Below, one piece after another: positions 1 to 6,571 of a DNA stretch of 14,414 nt. Every line of letters starts with the position of its first letter. Within the stretch, counting starts at the first letter, position 1. Under the pieces are notes generated by a model that was not told the origin of the DNA, ran no database searches, and saw nothing but the letters and a program-made list of their open reading frames with translations. The position numbers and the translations under genes were made by a program. Location of the stretch: positions 1 through 14,414 of the forward strand of contig CAIYZZ010000110.1 in assembly GCA_903930805.1 (NCBI GenBank), written 5' to 3'. Source of the stretch: an uncultured Rhodocyclaceae bacterium. Its GTDB lineage: Bacteria > Pseudomonadota > Gammaproteobacteria > Burkholderiales > Rhodocyclaceae.

Positions 1-3
1 CCA

Positions 4-102
4 TCATGAACTCGGCCGCAACACGGTAGTTACTACGCTATTACCCTTGCCCAGATATTCAAGACCGTCAAAGCTGATGACTTTGGACATCGCGATCCCC
101 CT
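4..102 (-). pseudogene. C-terminal remnant of an RsbW/HATPase-type ATP-binding domain
   Basis: Read on the minus strand, this stretch encodes about 32 residues ending in a TGA stop at 4-6. It contains RGIAMSKVISFD followed by LEYLGKGN and a short VVTTV strand. This matches the end of the intact receiver-ATPase protein at 7529-8437 (GRGIAMSRMISFD, then IEYVGNGN), which is the G2 box and last strand of the GHKL/HATPase fold. Similarity stops at about position 102, and the codons upstream (GFGKIVV) do not look like an ATPase domain. No start codon or remaining domain is present. At the DNA level it is clearly diverged from the intact gene, so it is a relic of a different paralogue and not a recent copy. 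Part of a larger open frame on this strand is only the shadow of the permease gene. Confidence 0.7.
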
Positions 103-180
103 GACGACTATTTTTCCAAACCCGTAAGCATCAGTGAGATGGTGATAACCCTGACCAACCTTGGGCACCGACTGCGGTGA
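103..180 (+). pseudogene. C-terminal remnant of a response-regulator receiver domain
   Basis: In the plus-strand frame starting at 103 the sequence reads DDYFSKPVSISEMV, continues as a helix ending in GHRLR, and stops at TGA 178-180. The DDYxxKP pattern with the invariant lysine (codon 118-120) followed by an amphipathic helix is the beta5-alpha5 end of a CheY-like receiver. Upstream codons in this frame (HRDPP) do not continue the domain and overlap the minus-strand ATPase remnant, so the 5' part is missing. It could be the tail of a single-domain regulator or of a hybrid kinase. The assignment rests on about 25 residues. Confidence 0.6.
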
Positions 181-209
181 CGGCTCCAGCAGGGCGAGGC
201 GCCTGACTC

Positions 210-1883
210 CTACGCCGCCTTGAAGCGGTTGCCGACCACGTTTGCCAGAATTACCAGCGCGGTCGAGATGATGATCATGACGATGCCGAGCGCCGAGAGT
301 TTGCCCCAGAGGCCATCCTCGCTGAAGCGCAAGATCTGCACGGCGAGGACTTCGGTGCCGGGGCGCGAGAGCACGACGGAAAGGGTTAGTTCGCGCACGA
401 ACATCGAGGCCATCAATATCCAGCCCGAGACGATGCCGGGGATCAGCAGCGGCACGATGATGCGGCGCATGGTCAGGAGTGGGCTTGCGCCGCAGACCAG
501 GGATGATTCTTCGAGGTGGCTGTGGATCTGGACGAAGGCGCTCGACATCGGGCGGACACCGTAGGGCAGATAGGTGGCGATGTAGCCGAGCAGCAGCGCC
601 CAGATCGTCGCATAGAGTGGGGTCTGCACGAAGAACCACATGAAGCCGACGCCGATGACGATGCCGGGGAAGGAGAAGGATAGATAGCTCAGCGATTCGA
701 GCAGGCCGGCGGCTGGCGTTTTCACCTTGACGATGACGTAGGCGACGAAGATCGAGAGAATCACGCCGAGGGTGGCGCCGACCACGGCGAGGAACAGGCT
801 GTTCTTCAGCGCCAGCAGCGAGATCGGGTCTTCGAGCACGGCGGTCCAGTGCTTCAGGCTCATCAGCGAGAAGGCGCGTGCGCTCGGCACCATCGAGTAG
901 GGCACCAGCGAGGTGTACAGCAGCACGGCAACTGGCAGCACGACCAGCGCGAAGGACAGCAGGCCGACGAGGCCGAACAGCGGCATCCTCGCCTTGCCGA
1001 GCTCGATCACGCTGGGGCGGTAGCCGCGGCTGGAGACGGTGACGAACTTCTCGCTCTCCGCTGTCAGCGCACGATAGACAACGATCAACGTGACCGAGGC
1101 TACCAGCACGCTCATGCCCACCGCTGCGGCCTTGCCGTAGTCGGTGGCAAAGCCGGTGGCGATCATCTCGTAGAGATGGGTAGCGAGCACCTGCACGCGA
1201 CCGGGCATGCCGATCATCGAGGGCACGGCGAAGGAGGCGAGGCTGCGCACCACGCCGAGAGTGAAGGCGGCGAGGATCGCCGGCCGCAGCACCGGCAGGG
1301 TCACGCGGACCAGCGTGCGCCAGGTACCCGCACCGCAGACGCGCGAGGATTCCTCCAGCGCCACGTCGAAGGAGAACATCGCCGGCGCGATGATGAGATA
1401 GGCGATCGGCAGTTCGAGCAGCCCCTCGACGAGGATCATGCCCCACAGCGAATAGATGTTGAAGGGCGCGCTGTCGAGGCCGAAGGTCTGCTTGATCACG
1501 AGGTTGATCAGCCCGTTCGAGGGATTGAGCAGCAGCGCCCAACTCACCGCGAACAGCAGGTGCGGGATCATCATCGGCACGATCGAGATGACCCGGAACA
1601 GGCCCTTGAAGGGGATGTCGGTACGCGTGTTGAGATAGGCGAGAAACAGTGCCAGCACGGTTGAGAGTAGCGAGGCGCCGAGCACGAAGATCAGCGTGTT
1701 GGCAATCACCTCGAAGAAGTTCGGGTCGGTGTAGGCTTGTACGTACTTGTCTACAGTGAAGTGGCCAAAGGCGGTGAGCCCCTCGGAGAAGCTGCCGAGC
1801 ACCAGCATCAACACCGGGAAGACGGTGAGCGCGCCGACGATGAAGATCAGCGACCAGGTCAGCCGGTTGCGCGCACTGTCCAT
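210..1883 (-). CDS. ABC transporter permease, two fused permease domains (ferric iron/polyamine type)
   Basis: This 557-residue inner-membrane protein carries two binding-protein-dependent permease units in one chain, the FbpB/SfuB layout. Hydrophobic segments begin at residue 10 and recur throughout. The two EAA coupling loops, which contact the ATPase, are at about 175-201 (ALEESSRVCGAGTW...LPVLRP) and 457-483 (HLEESSLVCGASPL...VPLLIPG). They resemble each other, showing the internal duplication. The ATG at 1881-1883 lies one base beyond the TAG stop of the ATPase gene (1885-1887), and no strong ribosome-binding site is visible, so translation is probably coupled to the ATPase. It is the last gene of a binding protein-ATPase-permease operon. 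Substrate cannot be read from the permease. Iron(III), polyamine and aminoethylphosphonate systems share this architecture. Confidence 0.93.
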   Translation of the reverse strand: MDSARNRLTWSLIFIVGALTVFPVLMLVLGSFSEGLTAFGHFTVDKYVQAYTDPNFFEVIANTLIFVLGASLLSTVLALFLAYLNTRTDIPFKGLFRVISIVPMMIPHLLFAVSWALLLNPSNGLINLVIKQTFGLDSAPFNIYSLWGMILVEGLLELPIAYLIIAPAMFSFDVALEESSRVCGAGTWRTLVRVTLPVLRPAILAAFTLGVVRSLASFAVPSMIGMPGRVQVLATHLYEMIATGFATDYGKAAAVGMSVLVASVTLIVVYRALTAESEKFVTVSSRGYRPSVIELGKARMPLFGLVGLLSFALVVLPVAVLLYTSLVPYSMVPSARAFSLMSLKHWTAVLEDPISLLALKNSLFLAVVGATLGVILSIFVAYVIVKVKTPAAGLLESLSYLSFSFPGIVIGVGFMWFFVQTPLYATIWALLLGYIATYLPYGVRPMSSAFVQIHSHLEESSLVCGASPLLTMRRIIVPLLIPGIVSGWILMASMFVRELTLSVVLSRPGTEVLAVQILRFSEDGLWGKLSALGIVMIIISTALVILANVVGNRFKAA

Positions 1884-1884
1884 C

Positions 1885-2970
1885 CTAGATCGCGACTAGC
1901 AGGCAGTGTGAGGGATCGAGGGTGAAACTCACAGCGTCGCCCTCGGCGAGTTGCGCATCCGGATCGATCTTGGCGAGCAGTTGTTCGTTGCCGACGCGAA
2001 TCTCCGCCTCGTAAGCCTCGCCGACGAAGACCAGCGATTCGATCTTTCCATTGACGAGATTGCTCCCGACCGGCGCCGCACCCTTGACGATGCGGATGAA
2101 CTCGGGTCGGAGGCAAAGCGTGGCCTCGCTGCCGATGGGGATAGCGCGCTGCTGGCAGACGATCCTGCCCAGCCCGCAATCGACGATGGTATGGCCGCCC
2201 TCCTCTGCGCGCACGGTGGCCTTGACCAGGTTGGCGCGGCCGATGAAGTCGGCGACGAAGCGGTGATCGGCGTCGAAATAAATCTTCTTCGGCGTGCCAG
2301 TCTCGATGATCTGCCCGGCGCGCATTACGGCGATCGAATCCGACAGTGCGAGTGCCTCGACGCGATCATGGGTGACGTAGACGGCGGTGATCTGCAGCTT
2401 GCCGAGGAAAGTGCGCAGTTCTTTGCGTGTTTCCTCGCGCAGCTTGGCGTCAAGGTTGCTCAGCGGCTCATCGAACAAAATAACTTTTGGCGCGGCCACC
2501 AGCGCCCGTGCCAGCGCGACGCGTTGCTGCTGGCCACCTGAGATCTTGGTAGCCGGCCGCCTCTCGAAACCTTCGAGCTGGACGAAACGCAGCGTCTCGG
2601 CGACCTTGCGCGCGATCTCGTCCTTTGCCACGCCGCGCACTTGCAGCGGGTAGGCGACGTTGTCGAAGACGTTCATGTGCGGCCAGATCGCGTAAGTCTG
2701 GAATACCATGCCGAGGCCGCGCTTCTCGGGCGGCACCGAGATATTTTTATCCTTCGACCAGACCACCTCGTCGCCGATGGCGATCTCGCCGGTGTCCGGC
2801 ATTTCGAGGCCGACGATGCAGCGCAGCAACGTGGTCTTGCCACTGCCGCTGGGGCCGAGCAGGGTGAAGATGTGGTTGGCCGGAATCGTGAGGTTGACGT
2901 CGTCGAGGGCCTTGATGGTCTTGCCCTCGGCGTAGTAATACTTGCTGACGCCGCTGATGCGAATTTCCAT
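1885..2970 (-). CDS. ABC transporter ATP-binding protein with TOBE domain (FbpC/PotA type)
   Basis: A 361-residue cytoplasmic ATPase that powers the importer encoded around it. Visible motifs are Walker A GPSGSGKTT (39-47), Q-loop Q91 in VFQTYAIWPH, signature ISGGQQQR (143-150, with Ile in place of the usual Leu), Walker B VILFDEP (163-169), D-loop SNLD, and the switch histidine H201 in VTHDRVEAL (Arg where most family members have Gln). Residues from about 245 to the end form the TOBE-type C-terminal extension typical of sugar, polyamine and iron importers. The gene follows the binding-protein gene after 64 bp containing a strong hairpin, and precedes the permease by one base. Specificity is not determined by this subunit. 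Confidence 0.95.
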   Translation of the reverse strand: MEIRISGVSKYYYAEGKTIKALDDVNLTIPANHIFTLLGPSGSGKTTLLRCIVGLEMPDTGEIAIGDEVVWSKDKNISVPPEKRGLGMVFQTYAIWPHMNVFDNVAYPLQVRGVAKDEIARKVAETLRFVQLEGFERRPATKISGGQQQRVALARALVAAPKVILFDEPLSNLDAKLREETRKELRTFLGKLQITAVYVTHDRVEALALSDSIAVMRAGQIIETGTPKKIYFDADHRFVADFIGRANLVKATVRAEEGGHTIVDCGLGRIVCQQRAIPIGSEATLCLRPEFIRIVKGAAPVGSNLVNGKIESLVFVGEAYEAEIRVGNEQLLAKIDPDAQLAEGDAVSFTLDPSHCLLVAI

Positions 2971-2997
2971 GCTGTCTGTTCCCGTGTACCTCGTAGC

Positions 2998-3028
2998 CGG
3001 CGGCGTCCCCGGCGTAGGGTCGCCGCCG
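2998..3028 (-). promoter_or_regulatory. Stem-loop between binding-protein and ATPase genes
   Basis: An inverted repeat pairs CGGCGGCG (2998-3005) with CGCCGCCG (3021-3028), eight perfect G-C pairs. After a T-T mismatch it continues with CCC/GGG (3007-3009/3017-3019) around a 7-base loop. It begins 6 bases past the binding-protein stop. On the transcribed strand no U-tract follows, so it is unlikely to be a simple intrinsic terminator. By analogy with other binding-protein operons it could protect the upstream mRNA from 3' exonucleases and so keep the binding protein in excess over the membrane parts. That role is inferred. Confidence 0.6.
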
Positions 3029-3034
3029 TGACGC

Positions 3035-4048
3035 TTATTTCACATCGAAGATCTTCTTGAACTCGGCGCCCCATTTCTGGATCTCGTCATCCGACAGCTC
3101 ACGGATGGCGATCACCTTGGCGTCCTTGATGCCGTCGATGGGCGGGAAGACGCCGGGTGCCAGCACGTATTCGCCGACATCCCTGGCAAGGATTTCCATC
3201 GATTTCTTCGACAGCCAGTAGTCGACAAAAGCGCGCGCCGCCGCCGGGTGCGGTGCCTTCGAGGCGACCGCGATGGCCCGTGGCGTGCCCATCAGTGGCT
3301 GGGAAAGACGCGCCCAGTCGAGCGGCGCCGGTGCCTTGGTGACGATGTACTTGGGCATCGAGATGGCGATCAGCTTCTCGCCGCTTTCGATCGGCGCCGG
3401 CGTCGGGCCGAATGAGGCGACGAACATCGGTTTGTTGGCGGCGAGGCCCTTGAGAAAGTCGCGCCACTCCTGCTCGCTCTTGAAGATGTTCTCCTTGAGG
3501 CCGACCAGCCAGGAGATCGTCGTCGCATGGTTGGCCGGGTTGGCCATGACGATCTTGTCCTTCCACTTCGGCAGCGCCAGGTCTTCGTAGCGCTTCGGCG
3601 CGTCGGCCGGCTTGAGCAACTCCTTGTTGTAGATCAGGCCGACGTATTCGATGCCGAAGATCTGCATCTGGTCGTCCTTGCGCGTCCACTCGGGATAACC
3701 GGCTGCCGCCGGTGAGCGATAGGAGGCCAGCACGCCCTTTTCCTTGAGCAGATCGAGCACCGGCAGCGGTGCCTGTACCACGTCGGCCATCAGCTTGCCG
3801 GCCTCGAACTCGGTGATCGCGGTGGCGACGAATTTCGAGGTCGAGATACGCGTGTATTCGCCGGTCACGCCGGTGTCGGCGGTGAAGGACTTGATGATCG
3901 GTTCGACGGCGGTGATGTTGGCGTAGAAGGATGCCTTGCCCTCGGCCCTGGCCTTATCGAGCAGGACTTTGTCCTGAACCTGCGCCTGAGCCTGAGCCTG
4001 GGCGACAGCGCCCAGAACAAAAAGTGATGCCACGAGCAGCTTTTTCAT
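3035..4048 (-). CDS. Periplasmic substrate-binding protein of an ABC importer (FbpA/AfuA-like)
   Basis: The protein is about 337 residues. It has a classical signal peptide (MKKLLVASLFVLGAVAQA) followed by an alternating Ala-Gln stretch, then an extracellular solute-binding fold of the ferric-iron/spermidine class. Typical pieces include FTADTGV near residue 58, an IEYVGLIYNKELLK segment, LPKWKDKIVMANPANHATT, and a C-terminal VDYWLSKKSMEIL region. Two in-frame ATGs are possible. The upstream one (4052-4054) sits one base from GGAGG, too close for initiation, while the one at 4046-4048 has 7-base spacing and begins the MKK signal peptide, so I chose it. It is the first gene of the importer operon. 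I cannot identify iron-ligating tyrosines with confidence, so the substrate remains open. Confidence 0.9.
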   Translation of the reverse strand: MKKLLVASLFVLGAVAQAQAQAQVQDKVLLDKARAEGKASFYANITAVEPIIKSFTADTGVTGEYTRISTSKFVATAITEFEAGKLMADVVQAPLPVLDLLKEKGVLASYRSPAAAGYPEWTRKDDQMQIFGIEYVGLIYNKELLKPADAPKRYEDLALPKWKDKIVMANPANHATTISWLVGLKENIFKSEQEWRDFLKGLAANKPMFVASFGPTPAPIESGEKLIAISMPKYIVTKAPAPLDWARLSQPLMGTPRAIAVASKAPHPAAARAFVDYWLSKKSMEILARDVGEYVLAPGVFPPIDGIKDAKVIAIRELSDDEIQKWGAEFKKIFDVK

Positions 4049-4055
4049 CGTCATT

Positions 4056-4060
4056 CCTCC
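4056..4060 (-). promoter_or_regulatory. Shine-Dalgarno site deciding the binding-protein start
   Basis: GGAGG on the minus strand lies 7 bases before the ATG at 4046-4048 but only 1 base before the ATG at 4052-4054. This supports the inner ATG as the real start. Confidence 0.75.
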
Positions 4061-4223
4061 GAATAAACGGCAGAGACTTGTTCAATAGAGTTTGAGTCTG
4101 GGCGGGTATTATCGTCGAATTCTGATTGTCTTCCCGCATGCCGGAACTACCGGTATCAGGGTGGTCGGAATATCCGTATCCATGCAAACCAGCGCATAAT
4201 CGCGCCAGTCAAAATTCCCCGCC
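4061..4223. promoter_or_regulatory. Divergent intergenic region between importer operon and prmB
   Basis: This is the only substantial non-coding gap, about 200 bp between the divergent starts. For the minus strand a -10-like GATAAT is at 4108-4113. For the plus strand a -10-like CATAAT is at 4195-4200. Neither has a convincing -35 at 16-18 bp, so the promoter calls are weak. I see no convincing 19-bp Fur box, although a single GATAAT is present. A short CGGA/TCCG inverted repeat around 4166-4176 is the only local symmetry noticed. Confidence 0.3.
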
Positions 4224-4250
4224 TGCCGTCCTGCCAGCGCCGACTTTTCC
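4224..4250 (+). repeat. Dispersed 27-nt repeat, copy 1
   Basis: Pattern TGCCGTCCTGCC then AGCGCCGACTTTTCC. It differs at 2 of 27 positions from copy 3 and ends directly against the prmB start codon at 4251. It occupies the place where a ribosome-binding site would be expected. Confidence 0.7.
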
Positions 4251-5159
4251 ATGATCGATTCTCTCCTCGACGACCTCCACACCGTGCGCGACTGGCTACG
4301 CTGGGGCGCCAGCCGCTTCAGCGAAGCGAAACTGTTCTTCGGCCACGGCTGTGACAATGCCCGCGACGAAGCCGCCTGGCTGGTGCTGCATGCGCTGCAC
4401 CTGCCGCCGGATCGACCGGAGCAAATTGAGCATTATCTCGACGCCCGCCTCACGCGCCACGAGCGTCTCGCCGTGCTCGAACTCCTGCAGCAGCGCATCG
4501 CCCGCCGCCTGCCCGCCGCCTACCTGACGCATGAAGCCTGGCAGGCCGGCCTGCGGTTCTATGTCGATGAACGGGTATTGATTCCGCGCTCCTATTTTGC
4601 CGACCTGCTGGTGGAAGGCTTCGCGCCGTGGATCGATGACCCCTACGCCATCGAAAGCGCGCTGGATCTGTGCACCGGCTCCGGCTGCCTGGCCATCCTG
4701 ATGGCGCACGCCTTTCCCGCCGCGAAGATCGACGCCGCCGACATTTCGCAGGACGCGCTGGAAGTGGCCAAACGCAACGTCGCCGACCATGGCTTGAAGG
4801 ACCGTGTGCGCCTCGTGCCGGGCGATCTGTTCGCCGGGTTGGGCAAGCGCCGCTACGACTTCATCCTGAGCAACCCGCCCTATGTCACCGCGCAGGCGAT
4901 GCGCGACCTGCCACCCGAATATCGCCACGAACCAGAAAATGCCTTGGCTGCCGGCGACGACGGGCTGGACATCGTGCGCCGCATCCTCGCCGCTGCCGCA
5001 AAACATCTCAAACCGAATGGCCTGCTGGCCATAGAAGTCGGGCATAACCGCGCAATCGTCGAAAGCGCCTTCCCCGAATTGCCGCTCACTTGGCTGGACA
5101 CCGCGAGCGGCGATGGCAAGCTCTTCATGCTGCACAAAGAAGATCTCGCCATCGCGTAG
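4251..5159 (+). CDS. prmB: Ribosomal protein uL3 (L3) glutamine N5-methyltransferase PrmB
   Basis: A 302-residue SAM-dependent methyltransferase that methylates the side-chain amide of a conserved glutamine in ribosomal protein uL3. The SAM-binding motif I is DLCTGSGCLAI (139-149), where the DLCTGSG form is characteristic of PrmB against the release-factor enzyme PrmC. The catalytic motif IV is NPPY (208-211), which binds the substrate glutamine amide. The N-terminal helical region (1-100) and the IPRSYFADLL segment before the fold also match. Length is normal for the family. No Shine-Dalgarno sequence is visible before the ATG. A copy of the dispersed repeat ends at the base just before it. 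The gene opens a plus-strand pair with the Uma2-like gene 37 bp downstream. Confidence 0.93.
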   Translation: MIDSLLDDLHTVRDWLRWGASRFSEAKLFFGHGCDNARDEAAWLVLHALHLPPDRPEQIEHYLDARLTRHERLAVLELLQQRIARRLPAAYLTHEAWQAGLRFYVDERVLIPRSYFADLLVEGFAPWIDDPYAIESALDLCTGSGCLAILMAHAFPAAKIDAADISQDALEVAKRNVADHGLKDRVRLVPGDLFAGLGKRRYDFILSNPPYVTAQAMRDLPPEYRHEPENALAAGDDGLDIVRRILAAAAKHLKPNGLLAIEVGHNRAIVESAFPELPLTWLDTASGDGKLFMLHKEDLAIA

Positions 5160-5184
5160 GCGCATAATTTCGCCAACCAATCTT

Positions 5185-5190
5185 CAGGAG
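5185..5190 (+). promoter_or_regulatory. Ribosome-binding site of the Uma2-like gene
   Basis: CAGGAG lies 6 bases before the ATG at 5197, which fixes the start there and not at upstream in-frame codons overlapping prmB. Confidence 0.65.
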
Positions 5191-5196
5191 CAGACC

Positions 5197-5757
5197 ATGG
5201 CCCTGCCTCAGCCAAAACTGACGCTTGATACTTTTCTCCCTTGGGAAAATGAGCAGACCACCCGCAATTTCTTCTATCACGGCGAAGTCTTCGCAATGGT
5301 CGGCGTCCGTCAGGCCCATGCACACGTCACGTTAAATCTTGGTGCAACCTTGAAGTCTGCCTTGCGCGGCACGCCCTGCCGCGCTTTTGTCGCCGACATG
5401 AAACTGCGTGTCGATGCCGCCGATGCGGTTTTCTATCCTGATGTAATGGTGGGTTGCGACCCGCGCGACCGCGCGACCCCGTTGTATCTTTCCTACCCCA
5501 AACTGATCATCGAGGTGCTTTCCGACTCCACCGCTGCTTTCGATCGCGGTGACAAGTTCGTCGCTTGCCGTCGCATCGACACCCTTGAGGAATATGCTCT
5601 GGTGGATGTCGACGCACGCCGTGTCGAAAGCTTTCGGCGCAACGCCGAAGGCCTGTGGGTTTTGCACGAATTTTCCGGGACACAGGCCGTCGAGTTTGCC
5701 AGCATCGGCGTCATCATCGACAGCGACACTCTCTACGAGAACGTTGAGGCCGAATAG
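5197..5757 (+). CDS. Uma2 family (DUF820) endonuclease-like protein
   Basis: A 186-residue protein with the PD-(D/E)xK nuclease pattern of the Uma2 family. The elements are YPDVMVGCD with D82, PKLIIEVLSDST with E106, and RGDKF with K120, followed by the LEEYALVDVDARRVE strand typical of the family. The N-terminal part (FFYHGEVFAMVG...HAHVTLNLGATL) also fits. Members are common in cyanobacteria and scattered through proteobacteria. Their biological role is not established, though many are assumed to be DNA-acting or domesticated from mobile DNA. The gene may be co-transcribed with prmB, but functional linkage is not evident. It converges with the pseudouridine synthase gene. Confidence 0.85.
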   Translation: MALPQPKLTLDTFLPWENEQTTRNFFYHGEVFAMVGVRQAHAHVTLNLGATLKSALRGTPCRAFVADMKLRVDAADAVFYPDVMVGCDPRDRATPLYLSYPKLIIEVLSDSTAAFDRGDKFVACRRIDTLEEYALVDVDARRVESFRRNAEGLWVLHEFSGTQAVEFASIGVIIDSDTLYENVEAE

Positions 5758-5779
5758 GCGGTCAGTGCCGTACCCGCTT

Positions 5780-5796
5780 CGGGGCATTTCACCCCG
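5780..5796. terminator. Possible weak bidirectional terminator hairpin between convergent genes
   Basis: CGGGG (5780-5784) pairs with CCCCG (5792-5796) around a 7-base loop in the 55-bp gap between the convergent Uma2-like and pseudouridine synthase genes. An alternative CCCG-CTT-CGGG hairpin (5773-5783) shares its left arm. No U-run follows directly on either strand, though TTTT occurs 11 bases later on the plus strand. Confidence 0.3.
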
Positions 5797-5813
5797 CCAG
5801 CACCGACTTTTAT
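5787..5813 (+). repeat. Dispersed 27-nt repeat, copy 2 (degenerate)
   Basis: The core CCGCCAGCACCGACTTTT differs from the consensus core at one position (A for G). The flanks are more divergent than in the other copies. It overlaps the right arm of the hairpin at 5780-5796 and reaches into the stop codon of the pseudouridine synthase gene. Confidence 0.55.
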
Positions 5814-6547
5814 CAGAAGCCCTCGTCGGCCCGTAAATACCGCCACTGTCCCAGCGGCAAATCACCCAGCATCACCCGGCCGAGGCGGACGCGCTTGAGC
5901 CCCGTCACGCGCAGGCCGACCAGTTCGCACATGCGGCGGATCTGGCGCTTCTTGCCTTCTTTCAAAATGAAGCGCAACTGATCTTCGTTCTGCCAACTCA
6001 CCTTTGCGGGCTTGAGCACCTTGCCGTCGAGCGACAGGCCGTGATTGAGCAGCTTCAGACCTTGCTCGTCGAGTTGCCCCGCCACACGCACGAGATATTC
6101 TTTTTCGATGTCAGTATCTGCGCCAATCAACTGGCGTGCGACACGACCATCCTGCGTCAGGATCAGCAGGCCGGTCGAATCGATGTCAAGCCGACCAGCC
6201 GGTGCCAGCCCCTTGAGGCAGCCGGGGAAAAAACGCTGCGCATCACCCGCCAGCTGACTTTGCGGACCGACCAGCATGACAGCCGGCTGATGGCCATCCT
6301 CGGCCTGGCCGGAAACATAACCGATCGGTTTGTGCAGCAGGATCGTCGCCAGCCGTGCCTGCTGGGCCTGTGCCGTTGTCGCCAGGGTGATCTCAGCATC
6401 CGGTGCGGCACGCGAACCAAGCTGCGTCACCTGCTCGCCATTGACGAACACCAGCCCGCGCTCGATGTAGGCATCAGCCTCGCGGCGCGAACACAGGCCG
6501 CGTTCGGCCATCAGCTTCGAAATGCGGATGAGTTGCGTATCATTCAT
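5813..6547 (-). CDS. rluF: rRNA pseudouridine synthase, RsuA/RluF-like, with S4 domain
   Basis: A 244-residue enzyme that would isomerise uridine to pseudouridine in rRNA. The N-terminal S4 RNA-binding domain (about 8-55) has [23 protein letters not shown], very like RluF. The catalytic aspartate is D121 in [16 protein letters not shown] (149-153) and the RQIRRMCE motif (201-208) with LGQWRYL near the end complete the family pattern. E. coli RluF modifies U2604 of 23S rRNA. Assignment to RluF and not RluB/RluE/RsuA rests on the overall motif match and is less certain than the family. The start at 6547 (MNDTQL) is chosen because S4 homology begins just after it. The longer open frame upstream is only the shadow of rlmJ. 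It is divergent from rlmJ. Confidence 0.85.
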   Translation of the reverse strand: MNDTQLIRISKLMAERGLCSRREADAYIERGLVFVNGEQVTQLGSRAAPDAEITLATTAQAQQARLATILLHKPIGYVSGQAEDGHQPAVMLVGPQSQLAGDAQRFFPGCLKGLAPAGRLDIDSTGLLILTQDGRVARQLIGADTDIEKEYLVRVAGQLDEQGLKLLNHGLSLDGKVLKPAKVSWQNEDQLRFILKEGKKRQIRRMCELVGLRVTGLKRVRLGRVMLGDLPLGQWRYLRADEGF

Positions 6548-6557
6548 GGCCACGCAT

Positions 6558-6563
6558 TCTAAT
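6558..6563 (+). promoter_or_regulatory. Possible -10 element of rlmJ in the 24-bp divergent gap
   Basis: TCTAAT matches TATAAT at five of six positions and lies 8 bases before the rlmJ ATG. If used, transcription would start at or next to the start codon. No Shine-Dalgarno sequence precedes rlmJ, and no clear -35 is visible. Confidence 0.2.
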
Positions 6564-6571
6564 CTTCCCCC

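Noticed and set aside
4..1542. A 512-codon open frame on the minus strand as a gene
   Set aside because: Most of it is an Arg-rich shadow of the permease gene in another frame. Only the last 33 codons (4-102) resemble a real protein, annotated as a remnant.
849..1664. Plus-strand 271-codon frame rich in His, Gln and Arg
   Set aside because: Composition is that of an antisense shadow, and it lies fully inside the permease gene with no recognisable domain.
4100..4135. Fur-regulated promoter for the importer
   Set aside because: Only one GATAAT unit is present. A Fur box needs several adjacent or inverted units, so iron regulation is not supported by sequence.
5113..5196. Earlier start for the Uma2-like protein
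   Set aside because: The extra 28 residues overlap prmB and are basic and Ser-rich. The ATG at 5197 has CAGGAG at good spacing and matches family length.
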